A DNA stretch of 64,000 bases from Nevskia sp043781855 (GCA_043781855.1 JAYWBB010000056.1:46316-110315); one strand, 5' to 3'; positions 38,450 to 48,362 are shown, numbered from the stretch's first letter. Made by a program: numbers and translations. Notes: generated by a model not told the origin, from the sequence alone.

Positions 38450-39612
38450 GCGCCGCTCTCCAGCGCCACGCGATCAAGGTAGCTGTGCAGCACCGCGTGA
38501 TACTGCGGAATCGGCATCAGGAAATCGTCGTGGCCGAGTTGCGAGTCGATGACCGCGTATGACACCTCGCGCCCGGCGGCGACCAGCGCACTGACGATCT
38601 CGCGCGAGCGTGCCGGCGCGAAGCGCCAGTCGACCGAGAACGCGACGACCAGGAATTTCGCCTGCGCCGCGCGGAACGCGGCCGCGAGATCGTCGCCGTA
38701 TTCGCGCGCCGGGTCGAAGTAGTCGAGCGCCTTGGTCATCAGCAGATAGGTGTTGGCGTCGAAGCGGTCGACAAAGCTGTTGCCCTGATGACGCAGATAG
38801 CCTTCGACTTCGAACTCGACGTCGTAATTGAAATTGAACGCGCCGTCGCCGTCACGCAGCAGACGGCCGAAGCGCGCGCGCATCGCCGCGTCGGAGAGAT
38901 AGGTGATGTGCCCGAGCATGCGCGCCAGCCGCAACCCGCGCTCCGGTTTGACGCCGTGCGCGACGTAGCGGCCCTCGAAGAATTCCGGATCGGAGCGGAT
39001 CGCCTGCCGCGCGATTTCGTTGAACGCGATGTTCTGCGCCGAGACGCGCGGTGCCGCGGCGATCACCAGCGCGTGGCGGATACGGGTTGGCAGGTCGATG
39101 GTCCACTGCATGACCTGCATGCCGCCGAGGCTGCCGCCGATGACCGCAGCCCAGCAGTCGATCCCGAGATGGTCGGCGAGCAGGGCCTGCGAGGCCACCC
39201 AGTCGCGCACGGTGACGATCGGGAAATCCGGGCCCCAGAGTTCGCCGGTGGCCGGGTTGACCGTCACCGGTCCGGTCGAGCCGCGGCAGCCGCCGAGGTT
39301 GTTGAGGCTGACGACGAAGAAACGCCGCGTGTCGATCGGCTTGCCCGGGCCGATCGCCGAATCCCACCATCCCGGCTTGCGGTCGTCCGCCGAATGGAAG
39401 CCGGCGGCATGGTGGTCACCCGACAGCGCGTGGCAGATCAGCACCGCGTTCGAGCGCGCGGCGTTCAGTTCGCCATAGGTTTCGATCACGAGATCGAAGC
39501 GGGGCAGAATCTGGCCGCAGGCCAGCGTCAACGCTCGCTCGATCGCGATCCGGCGCGGCGTGACGATGCCGACCGAATTGACGACGCCAGGGTTTGCGGC
39601 CACCGCCCTCAT
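38446..39612 (-). CDS. metX: Homoserine O-acyltransferase MetX
   Basis: This 388-residue alpha/beta-hydrolase-fold enzyme acylates homoserine in methionine synthesis. Motifs: VLICHALSGDHHAAG, LNNLGGCRGSTGPVTVNP, the nucleophile serine in VIGGSLGGMQVMQW, and the His in DSQLGHDDFLMP. In proteobacteria with MetW, MetX often uses succinyl-CoA rather than acetyl-CoA; this sequence does not settle that by eye. It is downstream of yggT with only 1 bp between. Confidence 0.93.
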   Translation of the reverse strand: MRAVAANPGVVNSVGIVTPRRIAIERALTLACGQILPRFDLVIETYGELNAARSNAVLICHALSGDHHAAGFHSADDRKPGWWDSAIGPGKPIDTRRFFVVSLNNLGGCRGSTGPVTVNPATGELWGPDFPIVTVRDWVASQALLADHLGIDCWAAVIGGSLGGMQVMQWTIDLPTRIRHALVIAAAPRVSAQNIAFNEIARQAIRSDPEFFEGRYVAHGVKPERGLRLARMLGHITYLSDAAMRARFGRLLRDGDGAFNFNYDVEFEVEGYLRHQGNSFVDRFDANTYLLMTKALDYFDPAREYGDDLAAAFRAAQAKFLVVAFSVDWRFAPARSREIVSALVAAGREVSYAVIDSQLGHDDFLMPIPQYHAVLHSYLDRVALESGA

Positions 39613-39613
39613 C

Positions 39614-40189
39614 TCAATGAAACAGTCCGAGCAGCGATTGCATCCAGGTATCGAGCGCCTGGAACACGATCATCACCGGAATCGGCGAGAGATCCAGCCC
39701 GCCGATCGGCGGCAGGATGCGCCGCACCGGGCGCAGCACCGGCTCGGTGATGCTCCACAACACGTTCGCCGCCGGGTTCGACGTGCCGGGGCCAACCCAG
39801 GAAAGGATCGTTACCACCAGCAGGCACAATGTGTAGAGCCGCAAGCCCAGGCTGACGATCTTGAGCAGCGCGAACCAGACCGTCTGACCGGCATCGAGGC
39901 TCCGGGCGTAGAGGCCGCCGACGATGACGATGTCGAGGATCGCGATCAGGCCGAGCACCAGCACCGCCGCGATATCGACATTGCGCCAGCGCGGCAGGAA
40001 GCGCGTCAGCGGCACCGTCACCGGTTGCGTGACTTTCCAGATCAGCTGCGAGATCGGGTTGTAGAAATTCGCACGCACCAGTTGCAGGATCACGCGCAAC
40101 AGGAACGCGCAGATCACCAGATCCAGTACGGTCACGAACAGGCTGTAAAAGACGTTGATGATGGCGATGGCTCCTTGAACGCAAAGCAA
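39614..40189 (-). CDS. yggT: YggT-family membrane protein
   Basis: This protein of about 190 residues has the duplicated YggT layout: VLDLVICAFLLRVILQLVRA with FYNPISQLIWKVTQPVTVPL, and a second copy near the end with VLWSITEPVLRPVRRILPPI. No ATG is present at the expected start. A good AAGGAG box (minus strand, near 40173-40178) precedes GCC ATC GCC ATC ATC AAC. A TTG at 40189 is the nearest usual start in frame, but it lies upstream of that box. It sits between proC and metX as in Pseudomonas. Confidence 0.85.
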   Translation of the reverse strand: MLCVQGAIAIINVFYSLFVTVLDLVICAFLLRVILQLVRANFYNPISQLIWKVTQPVTVPLTRFLPRWRNVDIAAVLVLGLIAILDIVIVGGLYARSLDAGQTVWFALLKIVSLGLRLYTLCLLVVTILSWVGPGTSNPAANVLWSITEPVLRPVRRILPPIGGLDLSPIPVMIVFQALDTWMQSLLGLFH

Positions 40190-40199
40190 CTCCAAAAAA

Positions 40200-40234
40200 A
40201 TCGGAAAGCTCTTCTCCCGGAGGGAGAAGGGAAT
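40200..40234. repeat. Single hairpin remnant of the paired-hairpin repeat
   Basis: GCTCTTCTCCC and GGGAGAAGGG form the same stem seen in copies A and B, with a short TCGGAAA end at the left. Only one of the two hairpins is present. It lies between proC and yggT. Confidence 0.65.
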
Positions 40235-40255
40235 CACTGGCTGATCCGCTGCTCG

Positions 40256-41086
40256 CTAATTCCTGATCCCCGCCGCCAGCTCGTCGCCCATCTGCTGCCC
40301 GCGCCGGGCCGCAGCCGCGAGCGCCTCGCCGAAGAGTGTGCGCAATCCCCCCGCCTCGAGCACGGCCAGCGCAGCTTCGGTGGTGCCACCCTTCGAGGTG
40401 ACCTGCGCGCGCAGCGTCGCGACATCGACACCGCTGTCCTGCGCCATCCGCGCGCTGCCGGTGAAGGTGTGCAATGCCAGCTTGCGCGCCACAGCTTCGT
40501 CGAGCCCGAGTTTCACGCCGGCCTCGCCGAGCGCCTCGGTCAACAGGAAAAAATAGGCGGGGCCGCTGCCCGAGAGAGCAGTCACGGCGTCGATCAATTC
40601 CTCGCGCGCGACCCAGCAGATCGCGCCGGCCGCGTCGAGCAAGCGCTCGGCGTGGCTGCGCGCGAGGCTGCTCGCGTCGGCGTCGGCGAACAGCCCGGTG
40701 ATGCCGGCGCCGAACAGCGCCGGCATATTCGGCATCGCGCGGACCACGACGACGTCGCCGAGCAGTGCGCGCAACGTGGCGATGCGCACGCCGGCGGCGA
40801 TCGACAGCACGGTCGTTCCCGCGGCGGGCCGCAAACCGCTGAGGGCGCTCGCCACCTGCTGCGGTTTGGTCGCGACGACGATGACGGCGGCGCCGTCGAT
40901 GATCGCGGCGTTGTCGCCGGACGTCGTGACCCGGAAGCGCTTCGCGAGCGTTGCTGCGCGCGCCGCGTCGGGCTCGGCGACGCGGATCGCGTCAGCGGGA
41001 TGGCCCGCGCCGATCAGGCCGCCGATCAGGCTCGCGGCCATGTTGCCGCCGCCGATGAAGGCGATGAGGGGAGCGTCTGCAATCAA
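40256..41086 (-). CDS. proC: Pyrroline-5-carboxylate reductase
   Basis: This 276-residue ProC performs the last step of proline synthesis. Evidence: the NAD(P)-binding N-terminus LIAFIGGGNMAASLIGGLIG, VVATKPQQVASAL, RAMPNMPALFGAGITGLF and ALSGSGPAYFFLLTEAL near the substrate site. Length and all motifs are normal. It is divergent from ilvA. Confidence 0.96.
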   Translation of the reverse strand: MIADAPLIAFIGGGNMAASLIGGLIGAGHPADAIRVAEPDAARAATLAKRFRVTTSGDNAAIIDGAAVIVVATKPQQVASALSGLRPAAGTTVLSIAAGVRIATLRALLGDVVVVRAMPNMPALFGAGITGLFADADASSLARSHAERLLDAAGAICWVAREELIDAVTALSGSGPAYFFLLTEALGEAGVKLGLDEAVARKLALHTFTGSARMAQDSGVDVATLRAQVTSKGGTTEAALAVLEAGGLRTLFGEALAAAARRGQQMGDELAAGIRN

Positions 41087-41184
41087 GGGTTTTGCCTGTC
41101 GAACAAAGGGCCGAGCGATGCGGACGGTATGATACGCGACCCCGCAACGCGAGCCGGCCCGGTTCGCTCTCCAGCTGAGCCGCC

Positions 41185-42768
41185 GTGACCGATTCCAAGC
41201 CCAAAGCCGCCGTCGCTGCCGCAGCCGCGCGTGCGCACTTGCTCGCCGAGTACAAAGCCCGCATCGCCGCCGCCGAGGTCTACGAGGTGGCGATCGTCAG
41301 TGCGCTGGAAGCGGCGCCGAAGCTTTCGGCGCGGCTCGGCAACAAGGTGCTGCTCAAGCGCGAGGACCAGCAGAGCGTGCGCTCGTTCAAGCTGCGCGGC
41401 GCGTTCAACAAGATCGTCAAGCTGCCGCCCGACGTGCGCGCGCGCGGCGTGATCTGCGCCTCGGCCGGCAATCACGCGCAGGGTGTCGCGCTGGCGGCGA
41501 AGCGGCTCGCTGTGCCGGCCTGGATCGTGATGCCACGGACGACACCTTCGGTGAAGGTCGACGCAGTGCGCGCGCTGGGAGGCCGCGCCGTGCTGCACGG
41601 CGATGCCTACGACGACGCCGCCGCGCACGCGATCGGCCTGGCCGAAGAAAAGGGTCTGACGATGATCCCGCCGTACGACGACGCCGAGGTCATCGCCGGG
41701 CAGGGCACGGTCGCCAGGGAAATCCTCGAGCAGATCGGCGACGGGCCGCTCGATGCGGTCTTCGTCTGCACCGGCGGCGGCGGCCTGCTGGCCGGTGTCG
41801 GCGCCTGGATCAAGGCCGTGCGGCCGGCCGTGCAGGTCATCAGCGTCGAGCCGGAAGATTCGGATTGCATGGCGCAGGCGCTCGAAGCCGGACGTCGCGT
41901 CAAGCTCGCTCAGGTCGGCCTGTTCGCCGATGGCGTCGCCGTGCGGCAGGCCGGTGCCGAGCCGTTCCGGGTCTGTCGTGAAGTGGTCGACCATTGCCTG
42001 CGCGTGTCGATCGACGAAATCTGTGCGGCGATCCGCGATGTCTTCACCGAGAACCGCGCACTGCCGGAGCCGGCCGGTGCGCTGGCCGTGGCCGGCGTCA
42101 AGAAATGGGTGGCTCAACAAAGTTTGGCGGGCCGCGCTCAGGGCAAGACCTATGTCGCGATCATCTCCGGCGCCAATCTCAACTTTGACCGTCTGCGCCA
42201 CATTGCCGAGCGCGCCGAACTTGGCGACGGTGCGGAGACGCTCCTCGCCGTGACCATTCCCGAGAAGCCCGGCAGCTTCAAGCGTTTCTTGAAGCAGCTC
42301 GGTCGCCGGCCGATCACCGAATTCAACTACCGCTATGCCAGCGCGGGCGCGGCGCACGTCTTCGCCGGTGTGCATTTCGACGACGCGGAAGTGCGCGACG
42401 CAACGATCGGAGGACTACGTGAAGATGGCTACGCGGTGGTCGACATGACCGGCAACGAGATGGCGAAAGTCCACGTCCGCTACATGGTCGGTGGCCGCGC
42501 ACCGGGATTGAAGGACGAGCGTCTCTATCGCTTCGAATTCCCGGAGCGACCGGGCGCACTCGCCGAATTTCTCCAGGCTGTCGGAGGGCGCTGGAACATC
42601 TCGCTGTTTCACTACCGCAATCACGGCGCGGCTTACGGCCGCGTGCTTTGCGGCTTGCAGGTAGCGAAAGCCGAGCGTGCCGAGTGCCGGCGCGCGCTCG
42701 ATGAACTCGGCTACCGCTATTGGGAAGAGACCGACAACCCGGCGTACCGCCTGTTCATTGGCGGCTGA
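41185..42768 (+). CDS. ilvA: Threonine ammonia-lyase, biosynthetic
   Basis: This 527-residue PLP enzyme converts threonine to 2-oxobutyrate for isoleucine. The GTG start gives MTDSKPKAAV. The PLP lysine is K69 in RSFKLRGAFNK, followed by ASAGNHAQGVALAAKRL and the glycine loop CTGGGGLLAGVGAWIKA. The C-terminal 200 residues are two ACT-like regulatory domains (PEKPGSFKRFLKQLG and PERPGALAEFLQAVG), so isoleucine feedback is expected. Confidence 0.95.
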   Translation: MTDSKPKAAVAAAAARAHLLAEYKARIAAAEVYEVAIVSALEAAPKLSARLGNKVLLKREDQQSVRSFKLRGAFNKIVKLPPDVRARGVICASAGNHAQGVALAAKRLAVPAWIVMPRTTPSVKVDAVRALGGRAVLHGDAYDDAAAHAIGLAEEKGLTMIPPYDDAEVIAGQGTVAREILEQIGDGPLDAVFVCTGGGGLLAGVGAWIKAVRPAVQVISVEPEDSDCMAQALEAGRRVKLAQVGLFADGVAVRQAGAEPFRVCREVVDHCLRVSIDEICAAIRDVFTENRALPEPAGALAVAGVKKWVAQQSLAGRAQGKTYVAIISGANLNFDRLRHIAERAELGDGAETLLAVTIPEKPGSFKRFLKQLGRRPITEFNYRYASAGAAHVFAGVHFDDAEVRDATIGGLREDGYAVVDMTGNEMAKVHVRYMVGGRAPGLKDERLYRFEFPERPGALAEFLQAVGGRWNISLFHYRNHGAAYGRVLCGLQVAKAERAECRRALDELGYRYWEETDNPAYRLFIGG

Positions 42769-43022
42769 CCTGCGCCACGATCTGCAAACGCACAAAAGCC
42801 TGCCAACCTGAACGACCAGCCAGGTCGCACAGATTATTGGGGTCGGTGGTGGCACCGCTGAAAGTTCGTCCGTCGATCGACCGTCTGCTCGTACACCCAC
42901 TACCGCGCGTCTGCGCGCGCTCGGCAAGCGCCAAAAAGTCGACACAGTCTCGTTCTTACCTTCGGTGAAATACGGATATTTCGTGTGGCTTCCACGTGAT
43001 GACTTGAGTTGGTTATGACGAA

Positions 43023-46000
43023 ATGGATTTCGTCCGTGGGCGCGGACCTAAAGGTCTGCGCGCGCATAGGTTCACGTTCGTGAGCGGCAATCGTTCGCTT
43101 GCGCGCGGGCTTGCGCTCGCGCAGATCATGCTGGGGATGCTCGTCATCGCCGGCTGGGTGTTTCGTATTCCGGTGCTGACGCAGGTACTGGCAGGCATGG
43201 TCAGCATGGTGGCGAGCACGGCCGTGTGTTTCATCCTGCAGGGCACGGCGTCGCTGCTCATGTTGCAGTCTTCACCGCGCGGCCTCAGGGTCGGCGCTGC
43301 CGTCGCGGTGGTCGAACTTGTTCTGACACTGGTCAATCTGGCGCAGATCGTGTTCCGGGTCTCGCTCGGCATCAATCTGCCTTCCCTGCACAGCTGGATC
43401 GACAACATCAATCCGGTTCCCGGGCAGATGTCGTTCGCAGCGACGGCCGCGTTTGCCATCGCGGCGATCGTGATCATCCTGCGGCGCTGGCGCGACCGCG
43501 AATGGCTCGATGAAATCGCGCAGGTGCTGATCGCGCTGGTGTTCAGCTCAGGCCTGTTCGCGCTGCTTGGCCATGTCCTGCAACTGGGCCTGCTGTACAG
43601 CTGGTACCCGTACACCCGCATGGCGCTGCACACCTCGGTGGGAATGCTGACGGTCGCGGTGAGCTTGTGGCTGGTCTGGCGCGACGGCCTTGCGCAGCCC
43701 AGTGACGAGCGGCGCATTGCGGCGATGGGCGTGGCCGCGCTCATCGTGGTGCCGCTGCTGACCGGGCTGGTTGGAATCTGCGTGCTCAAAGCCGACGGCG
43801 AGGAGGCGCTCGGCCGCAGCCTGACCTTGGCGCATCAGGCGCGGGTCGACGCGCTCCTGACGATGCTGGAACAGTACAGCGCGCGCAGCGCGATCATGAC
43901 GACGCGGCCCAATCTCACGCGGCAACTGCGGCTATATAGCGACGACGGGCGCAACATGGCCGCGCGCGAAGGCGCGAAGCTCGTCGTCGAAAGTTTTCTG
44001 CCGCACGGCTTCAGCAGCATCGCGCTGACGACGCTGGATGGCCGCCGGCTGATCGTGGCCGGTACTCCGGTCGACAACCCTGCGCTCGAAGTGCCGTTGC
44101 ATCTCGATACGCCAGGCGCGGCCAGCCTGCTCTGGCAGGATGGCCTGGTGTTGCGCAATCGGCACCGCGTCCGCGATACCGGCGGCGAGTTTGCCGAAGT
44201 CGTGACCGAACAGCCGCTGATCGACTTGAGCGGAAAGTTGCTGTCGGCGAGCGCGGTCGGCCACAGCGCCGATCTCCTGCTGTGCGGCCCGAGCGCGCTC
44301 GGGCCGGCCTGTTTCCCGAGTCGAGACGGCCATTCGCCGTTCTCCCTGCCGCTGTCCGACGAGGGCGCACTGCTGCCGGTTGCGATGGCGTTCCGGGGGG
44401 GCGTCGGCTCGATCGCTTTTCACGAGGCCGACGGCACGATGGGCATCGCCGCTTATGGCCCGGTCGGCGACACCGGGCTCGCCTCGGCGATCAGGACCGA
44501 CGCGGCCGACTTGTACCGGCCGATCGGCCGCAGCCTGTTCTGGGGGCTGCTGATGGTCCTGGTGGTCACGGCCCTCAGCGCGATGTTGCTGCGCGGCGCC
44601 ATCCGCCTGCTGACGAGCCGGCTCGCCTTCGCCGAGCGCCGCTATCAGATCGTGGTCGAATCGCTGCAGGAAGGCGTGGCGCTGTTCGATGACACCGGCA
44701 AGATCATTGCACGCAACCGCGCCGCCAAGCGCCTGCTTCGCGTGGCGGCGGAAGGTGCGGAGGGCCAGCCTTCATCCAGCAGGAGCGTCAGCGTGATCCG
44801 CGAGGACGGCACCGCGTGGCTACGCGAGGATTTTCCGCCCAAGCGGACGCTGCGCACGGGTGTCCCGGAGACCGACGTCGTCATGGGCATTCGACGCGAA
44901 GGTGGCCGGACCAACTGGATCAGCGTCAATACCGCCCTCACCGCCGGTCTCATGCCGGGGCAGGAGCGCGGGGTCGTCGTCTCGTTCGCCGACATCACCG
45001 AACGGCGCCAGGTCGAGACGCTTGCGCGACAACTCGATCAGCGCTTCCGGCTCCTGGTCGAAGGCGTGGCCGACTACGGCATCTTCATGCTCGGCATCGG
45101 CGGTCACATCGTGTCCTGGAACCGCGGTGCGGAGCGCATCGTCGGTTACCACAGCAGCGAGATCGTCGGCCGGCACTTCTCGGTGTTCTATCCGCGCGCC
45201 GACATGCGCCATGGCAAGCCGGCGGACGACCTCAGGTCGGCGGCGGAGGAGGGGCGCTTCCAGGCGGAAGGCTGGCGCGTGCGCAAGGACGGCCGGCGCT
45301 TCTGGGCAAACGTCGTGATCACTGCCGTGCGTGACGACCAGAACAAGCTGATCGGTTTCTCCGAGGTCACGCGCGATCTGACCGAACGCCGTCAGGCCGA
45401 GCAACAACTCGCCAGGGCCCATCAGTTCCAGTCGGCAATTCTCGAAAGCGCGCCGTGCTCGATCATCGCGACCGATCCCAGCGGCGTGATCCGGTCGATG
45501 AACCCGGCCGCCGAGCGCATGCTCGGCTACGCCGCCTCGGAACTCGTCGACGTGGCGACGATTGACGCACTGCATGTCATCGGCGAACTCGCGGAACGGC
45601 GGGGCGTGCTCGAGGCCGAGCTCGGCGTGCCGATCCACCGCTCCGCCGAAGCGCTGCTGGTCAAGGCGCGTTACAGCACGACCGAGGAGCGCGAGTGGCA
45701 CTACGTGCGCAAGGACGGCTCGCGCTTCCCGGTCAGTCTGTCGGTGTCGGCGCTGCGCGACGAGAACCAGGTCATTACCGGCTTTCTCAATATCGCCTAC
45801 GACATCACCGAGCGCAGGCGTCGCGACGAGATCGTGCAGCATGGCGCTCATCACGACTTTCTCACCGGGCTGGCCAACCGCGCGCTGCTGCACGACCGGT
45901 TGCGCGTGGCGCTGGATCACGCGCGTCGCGAGCAGCGTCAGCTCGCGGTGCTGGCGCTCGATCTCGATCACTTGAAGCGCGTCAACGACTCGCTCGGCCA

Positions 46001-47207
46001 TCACGTCGGCGACCAGTTGCTGATCGGCGTCGCGCAGCGCCTGCTGAGCTGCGTGCGCGCGTCCGATACCGTCGCACGCATGGGCGGCGACGAATTCGTC
46101 GTGCTGCTCGGCAATGTCGACGACACCGGCGGCGTGGAGCGCGTCGCGCAGGCGATCGTCGAGCGGGTATCCGAGCCGATGTCGATCGGAACGCACGAGC
46201 TGACGGTGACCCCCAGCATCGGCATCAGCCGCTTCCCAGCCGACGGCGAAGATGCCGACACCCTGCTGCGCAACGCCGACAGCGCGATGTATCTCGCCAA
46301 ATCCGCCGGGCGAAATCGCTACCAGAGTTTCAGTCGCGATATCGAATTCGCGGCCCGCGCCAGGCTCGACCTCGAAATCGCCATCCGCCGCGCGCTGCAC
46401 CAGAACGAATTCGAACTCGACTACCAGCCGCAGTTCTGTATCGCCACCGGCGAGATCGTCGGCGTGGAGGCGCTGCTGCGCTGGGACGATCCGCAACGCG
46501 GGCGGATCCTGCCGGCCGACTTCGTGCCGGTCGCCGAGGAGAACGGCCTGATCCTGCCGATTGGCGAGTGGGTCCTGCGCCGCGCCTGTCGCGATGGCCA
46601 GCGTCTGCGGCGGCAGACCGGCCGGCCGCTGAAGCTGGCCGTGAACCTGTCGTCGCGCCAGTTCCGCCACGACAAGATCATCGCGATGATCCAGTCCGCG
46701 CTCGAGGAAAGCGGCCTCGAACCGCGCGCGCTCGAGCTGGAGATCACCGAGGATGTGCTGATGGTGCACCCCTCGGAAACGCTCGAACGCCTGCGCCGTA
46801 TCCGCGCCCTCGGCGTCTCCATCGCGATCGGGGATTTCGGCGCCGGCCTGTCGAGCCTGTCGTACGTCACGGCGCTGGCGATCGACACGCTCAAGATCGA
46901 TCGCGTCTTCATCGATCGCCTGCCGGAAAGCGCCAGCGATGCGGCCATGGCCCAGGCGATCGTCGCGCTGGCGCGCAGCCTCGGCATCCGGGTTGTTGCC
47001 GAGGGCGTGGAAACGCCGGAGCAGCTCACCTTCCTGGTTTCCCGCAGCGACGATGACGCAACCGACAAAGCCGTCTGCACCACGCCCGATCTCTGCGAGT
47101 ACACCGTGCAGGGCTACTTGTTCTGCAAGCCGGTCGCGCGCGACGAATTTCTCTCGCGCTTCGAGGAGACCCGCGAAACCGGACGGCGGCTGATCGCGGA
47201 CGCTTGA
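43023..47207 (+). CDS. PAS-GGDEF-EAL membrane sensor with degenerate EAL site
   Basis: This 1394-residue protein starts with about six membrane helices, then a periplasmic or extracytoplasmic sensor region. Next come one membrane helix (near residue 515) and three PAS domains, for example RFRLLVEGVADYGIFML. GGDEF is intact at 1021-1025 with the RxxD inhibitory site (RASD). EAL is at 1149-1151, but the metal-binding DDFG motif reads IGDFGAGLSSLSY: G1270 replaces the first Asp. A 14-residue insert with two cysteines lies near the C-terminus before VQGYLFCKPV. Cyclase activity is likely; phosphodiesterase activity is doubtful (inference). Confidence 0.92.
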   Translation: MDFVRGRGPKGLRAHRFTFVSGNRSLARGLALAQIMLGMLVIAGWVFRIPVLTQVLAGMVSMVASTAVCFILQGTASLLMLQSSPRGLRVGAAVAVVELVLTLVNLAQIVFRVSLGINLPSLHSWIDNINPVPGQMSFAATAAFAIAAIVIILRRWRDREWLDEIAQVLIALVFSSGLFALLGHVLQLGLLYSWYPYTRMALHTSVGMLTVAVSLWLVWRDGLAQPSDERRIAAMGVAALIVVPLLTGLVGICVLKADGEEALGRSLTLAHQARVDALLTMLEQYSARSAIMTTRPNLTRQLRLYSDDGRNMAAREGAKLVVESFLPHGFSSIALTTLDGRRLIVAGTPVDNPALEVPLHLDTPGAASLLWQDGLVLRNRHRVRDTGGEFAEVVTEQPLIDLSGKLLSASAVGHSADLLLCGPSALGPACFPSRDGHSPFSLPLSDEGALLPVAMAFRGGVGSIAFHEADGTMGIAAYGPVGDTGLASAIRTDAADLYRPIGRSLFWGLLMVLVVTALSAMLLRGAIRLLTSRLAFAERRYQIVVESLQEGVALFDDTGKIIARNRAAKRLLRVAAEGAEGQPSSSRSVSVIREDGTAWLREDFPPKRTLRTGVPETDVVMGIRREGGRTNWISVNTALTAGLMPGQERGVVVSFADITERRQVETLARQLDQRFRLLVEGVADYGIFMLGIGGHIVSWNRGAERIVGYHSSEIVGRHFSVFYPRADMRHGKPADDLRSAAEEGRFQAEGWRVRKDGRRFWANVVITAVRDDQNKLIGFSEVTRDLTERRQAEQQLARAHQFQSAILESAPCSIIATDPSGVIRSMNPAAERMLGYAASELVDVATIDALHVIGELAERRGVLEAELGVPIHRSAEALLVKARYSTTEEREWHYVRKDGSRFPVSLSVSALRDENQVITGFLNIAYDITERRRRDEIVQHGAHHDFLTGLANRALLHDRLRVALDHARREQRQLAVLALDLDHLKRVNDSLGHHVGDQLLIGVAQRLLSCVRASDTVARMGGDEFVVLLGNVDDTGGVERVAQAIVERVSEPMSIGTHELTVTPSIGISRFPADGEDADTLLRNADSAMYLAKSAGRNRYQSFSRDIEFAARARLDLEIAIRRALHQNEFELDYQPQFCIATGEIVGVEALLRWDDPQRGRILPADFVPVAEENGLILPIGEWVLRRACRDGQRLRRQTGRPLKLAVNLSSRQFRHDKIIAMIQSALEESGLEPRALELEITEDVLMVHPSETLERLRRIRALGVSIAIGDFGAGLSSLSYVTALAIDTLKIDRVFIDRLPESASDAAMAQAIVALARSLGIRVVAEGVETPEQLTFLVSRSDDDATDKAVCTTPDLCEYTVQGYLFCKPVARDEFLSRFEETRETGRRLIADA

Positions 47208-47277
47208 AGTCCGGCGCTGGCGTCCGCGGCTCCGGACACCGGCCGCGCCGTGATTGCACCAACCACCTGAGATACCG

Positions 47278-47739
47278 CTACTCAAGCGAGAGGATGTAAG
47301 CGAAGTGCTCGGGCCGCACCGGCATTACGGAGAGGCGGTTGCCACGCATGATGAGCTGGAAACCGTGGAGCATTGCCTCGTGTTCGCGCAGCTCGTTCAA
47401 CGTGATGACACGCTTCAGCTTGCGCTCGAACTTCACGTCGACGAGAAACCAGCGCGGCTCCTCGGGCCTGGCCGTCGGGTCCTCGTGGGCATGGCCCTTG
47501 ATGAATTGCGTCGGGTCGGGATAAGCCGTCGAGACGATCTTCGCGAGACCGGCGATGCCGGGCTCCGCGCAGTTCGAGTGATAGAAAAACACGCGGTCGC
47601 CGACTTTCATGCCGTCGCGAATGAAGTTGCGCGCCTGGTAATTGCGCACGCCGTCCCAAGCCTCGGTCTTCCTGGGGCGCGTCGCAAGATCGTCGATCGA
47701 GAAGGTATCGGGTTCGGACTTCATCAGCCAGTGGTTCAT
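47278..47739 (-). CDS. EVE-domain protein
   Basis: This 153-residue EVE (PUA-like) protein begins MNHWLMKSEPDTFSIDDL, with WDGVRNYQARNFIRDGMKVG and VFFYHSNCAEPGIAGLAKIV. EVE domains bind modified bases in DNA or RNA (family knowledge). The start overlaps the stop of the 5-FTHF cyclo-ligase gene by 4 nt. This order after zapA and 6S RNA is common in gammaproteobacteria. Confidence 0.92.
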   Translation of the reverse strand: MNHWLMKSEPDTFSIDDLATRPRKTEAWDGVRNYQARNFIRDGMKVGDRVFFYHSNCAEPGIAGLAKIVSTAYPDPTQFIKGHAHEDPTARPEEPRWFLVDVKFERKLKRVITLNELREHEAMLHGFQLIMRGNRLSVMPVRPEHFAYILSLE

Positions 47740-48359
47740 GGGCGTTTTCGGATACCGGAAAAATGGCGCAGGCCGCATTCGGTGACGACGGCGTCGAGCC
47801 GCACGTCCCAGGCTTCGCAGGGCAGTGCGGCGGTTTCCTGGGCGGCGTAAGCGTAGCCGATCAGACGCGGCCGCCCGCCGATGCGCGGCTGCGCGAGCGC
47901 CCGGTCGTAATAGCCGCCACCGTTGCCAAGCCGCACGCCGTACCGGTCGAAGGCGAGCAGCGGCAGCAGGATCACGTCGAGCTTGCGTGCGGTTTTCAGC
48001 GCGCACGTGGCGGCCGGCTGTGGCAGTGCATGCCGTCCGCGCTTTAGCCGCGTGTTCCCGTATAGCGGGGTGAAGCACAGGCGGCGGGCGGGCAGGATCA
48101 CGGGCGCATGCACGCGATGCCCGGCGCGCTGCAGGGCGCGGCGTAACGGCTCGGTCGAAAGCTCGGAGCGCACCGAGAGATAGATCGCAATCGAGCAGCA
48201 GCGCGGCAACGCCCGCAGCAGCGCACGCGGCGCAAGGCGTGCGGCGGTGATTCGTTGTCTGCGGGGCAGGGCGCTGCGCAGCCAGCGCGCCTCTCGACGC
48301 AGCGCGGTCTTGCACGCAGCGGGTTCGGAAAAAAGTGTGTCTCCCGCCTGTGCCGTCAT
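47736..48359 (-). CDS. fau: 5-formyltetrahydrofolate cyclo-ligase
   Basis: This 207-residue enzyme converts 5-formyl-THF to 5,10-methenyl-THF. Seen are KTALRREARWLRSALP, the mid-region VHAPVILPARRLCFTPLYG and the signature PLLAFDRYGVRLGNGGGYYD. The start at 48359 is chosen because upstream in-frame codons belong to 6S RNA. Its place directly downstream of ssrS matches the classic ssrS-ygfA arrangement. Confidence 0.93.
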   Translation of the reverse strand: MTAQAGDTLFSEPAACKTALRREARWLRSALPRRQRITAARLAPRALLRALPRCCSIAIYLSVRSELSTEPLRRALQRAGHRVHAPVILPARRLCFTPLYGNTRLKRGRHALPQPAATCALKTARKLDVILLPLLAFDRYGVRLGNGGGYYDRALAQPRIGGRPRLIGYAYAAQETAALPCEAWDVRLDAVVTECGLRHFSGIRKRP

Positions 48360-48362
48360 CCG

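Noticed and set aside
42769..43022. Possible c-di-GMP riboswitch before the GGDEF-EAL gene
   Set aside because: The 254 bp leader shows no recognisable GEMM core or strong paired stems by eye.
44820..47285. 821-codon minus-strand open frame opposite the GGDEF-EAL gene
   Set aside because: The plus strand carries clear PAS, GGDEF and EAL motifs; the antisense frame has none.
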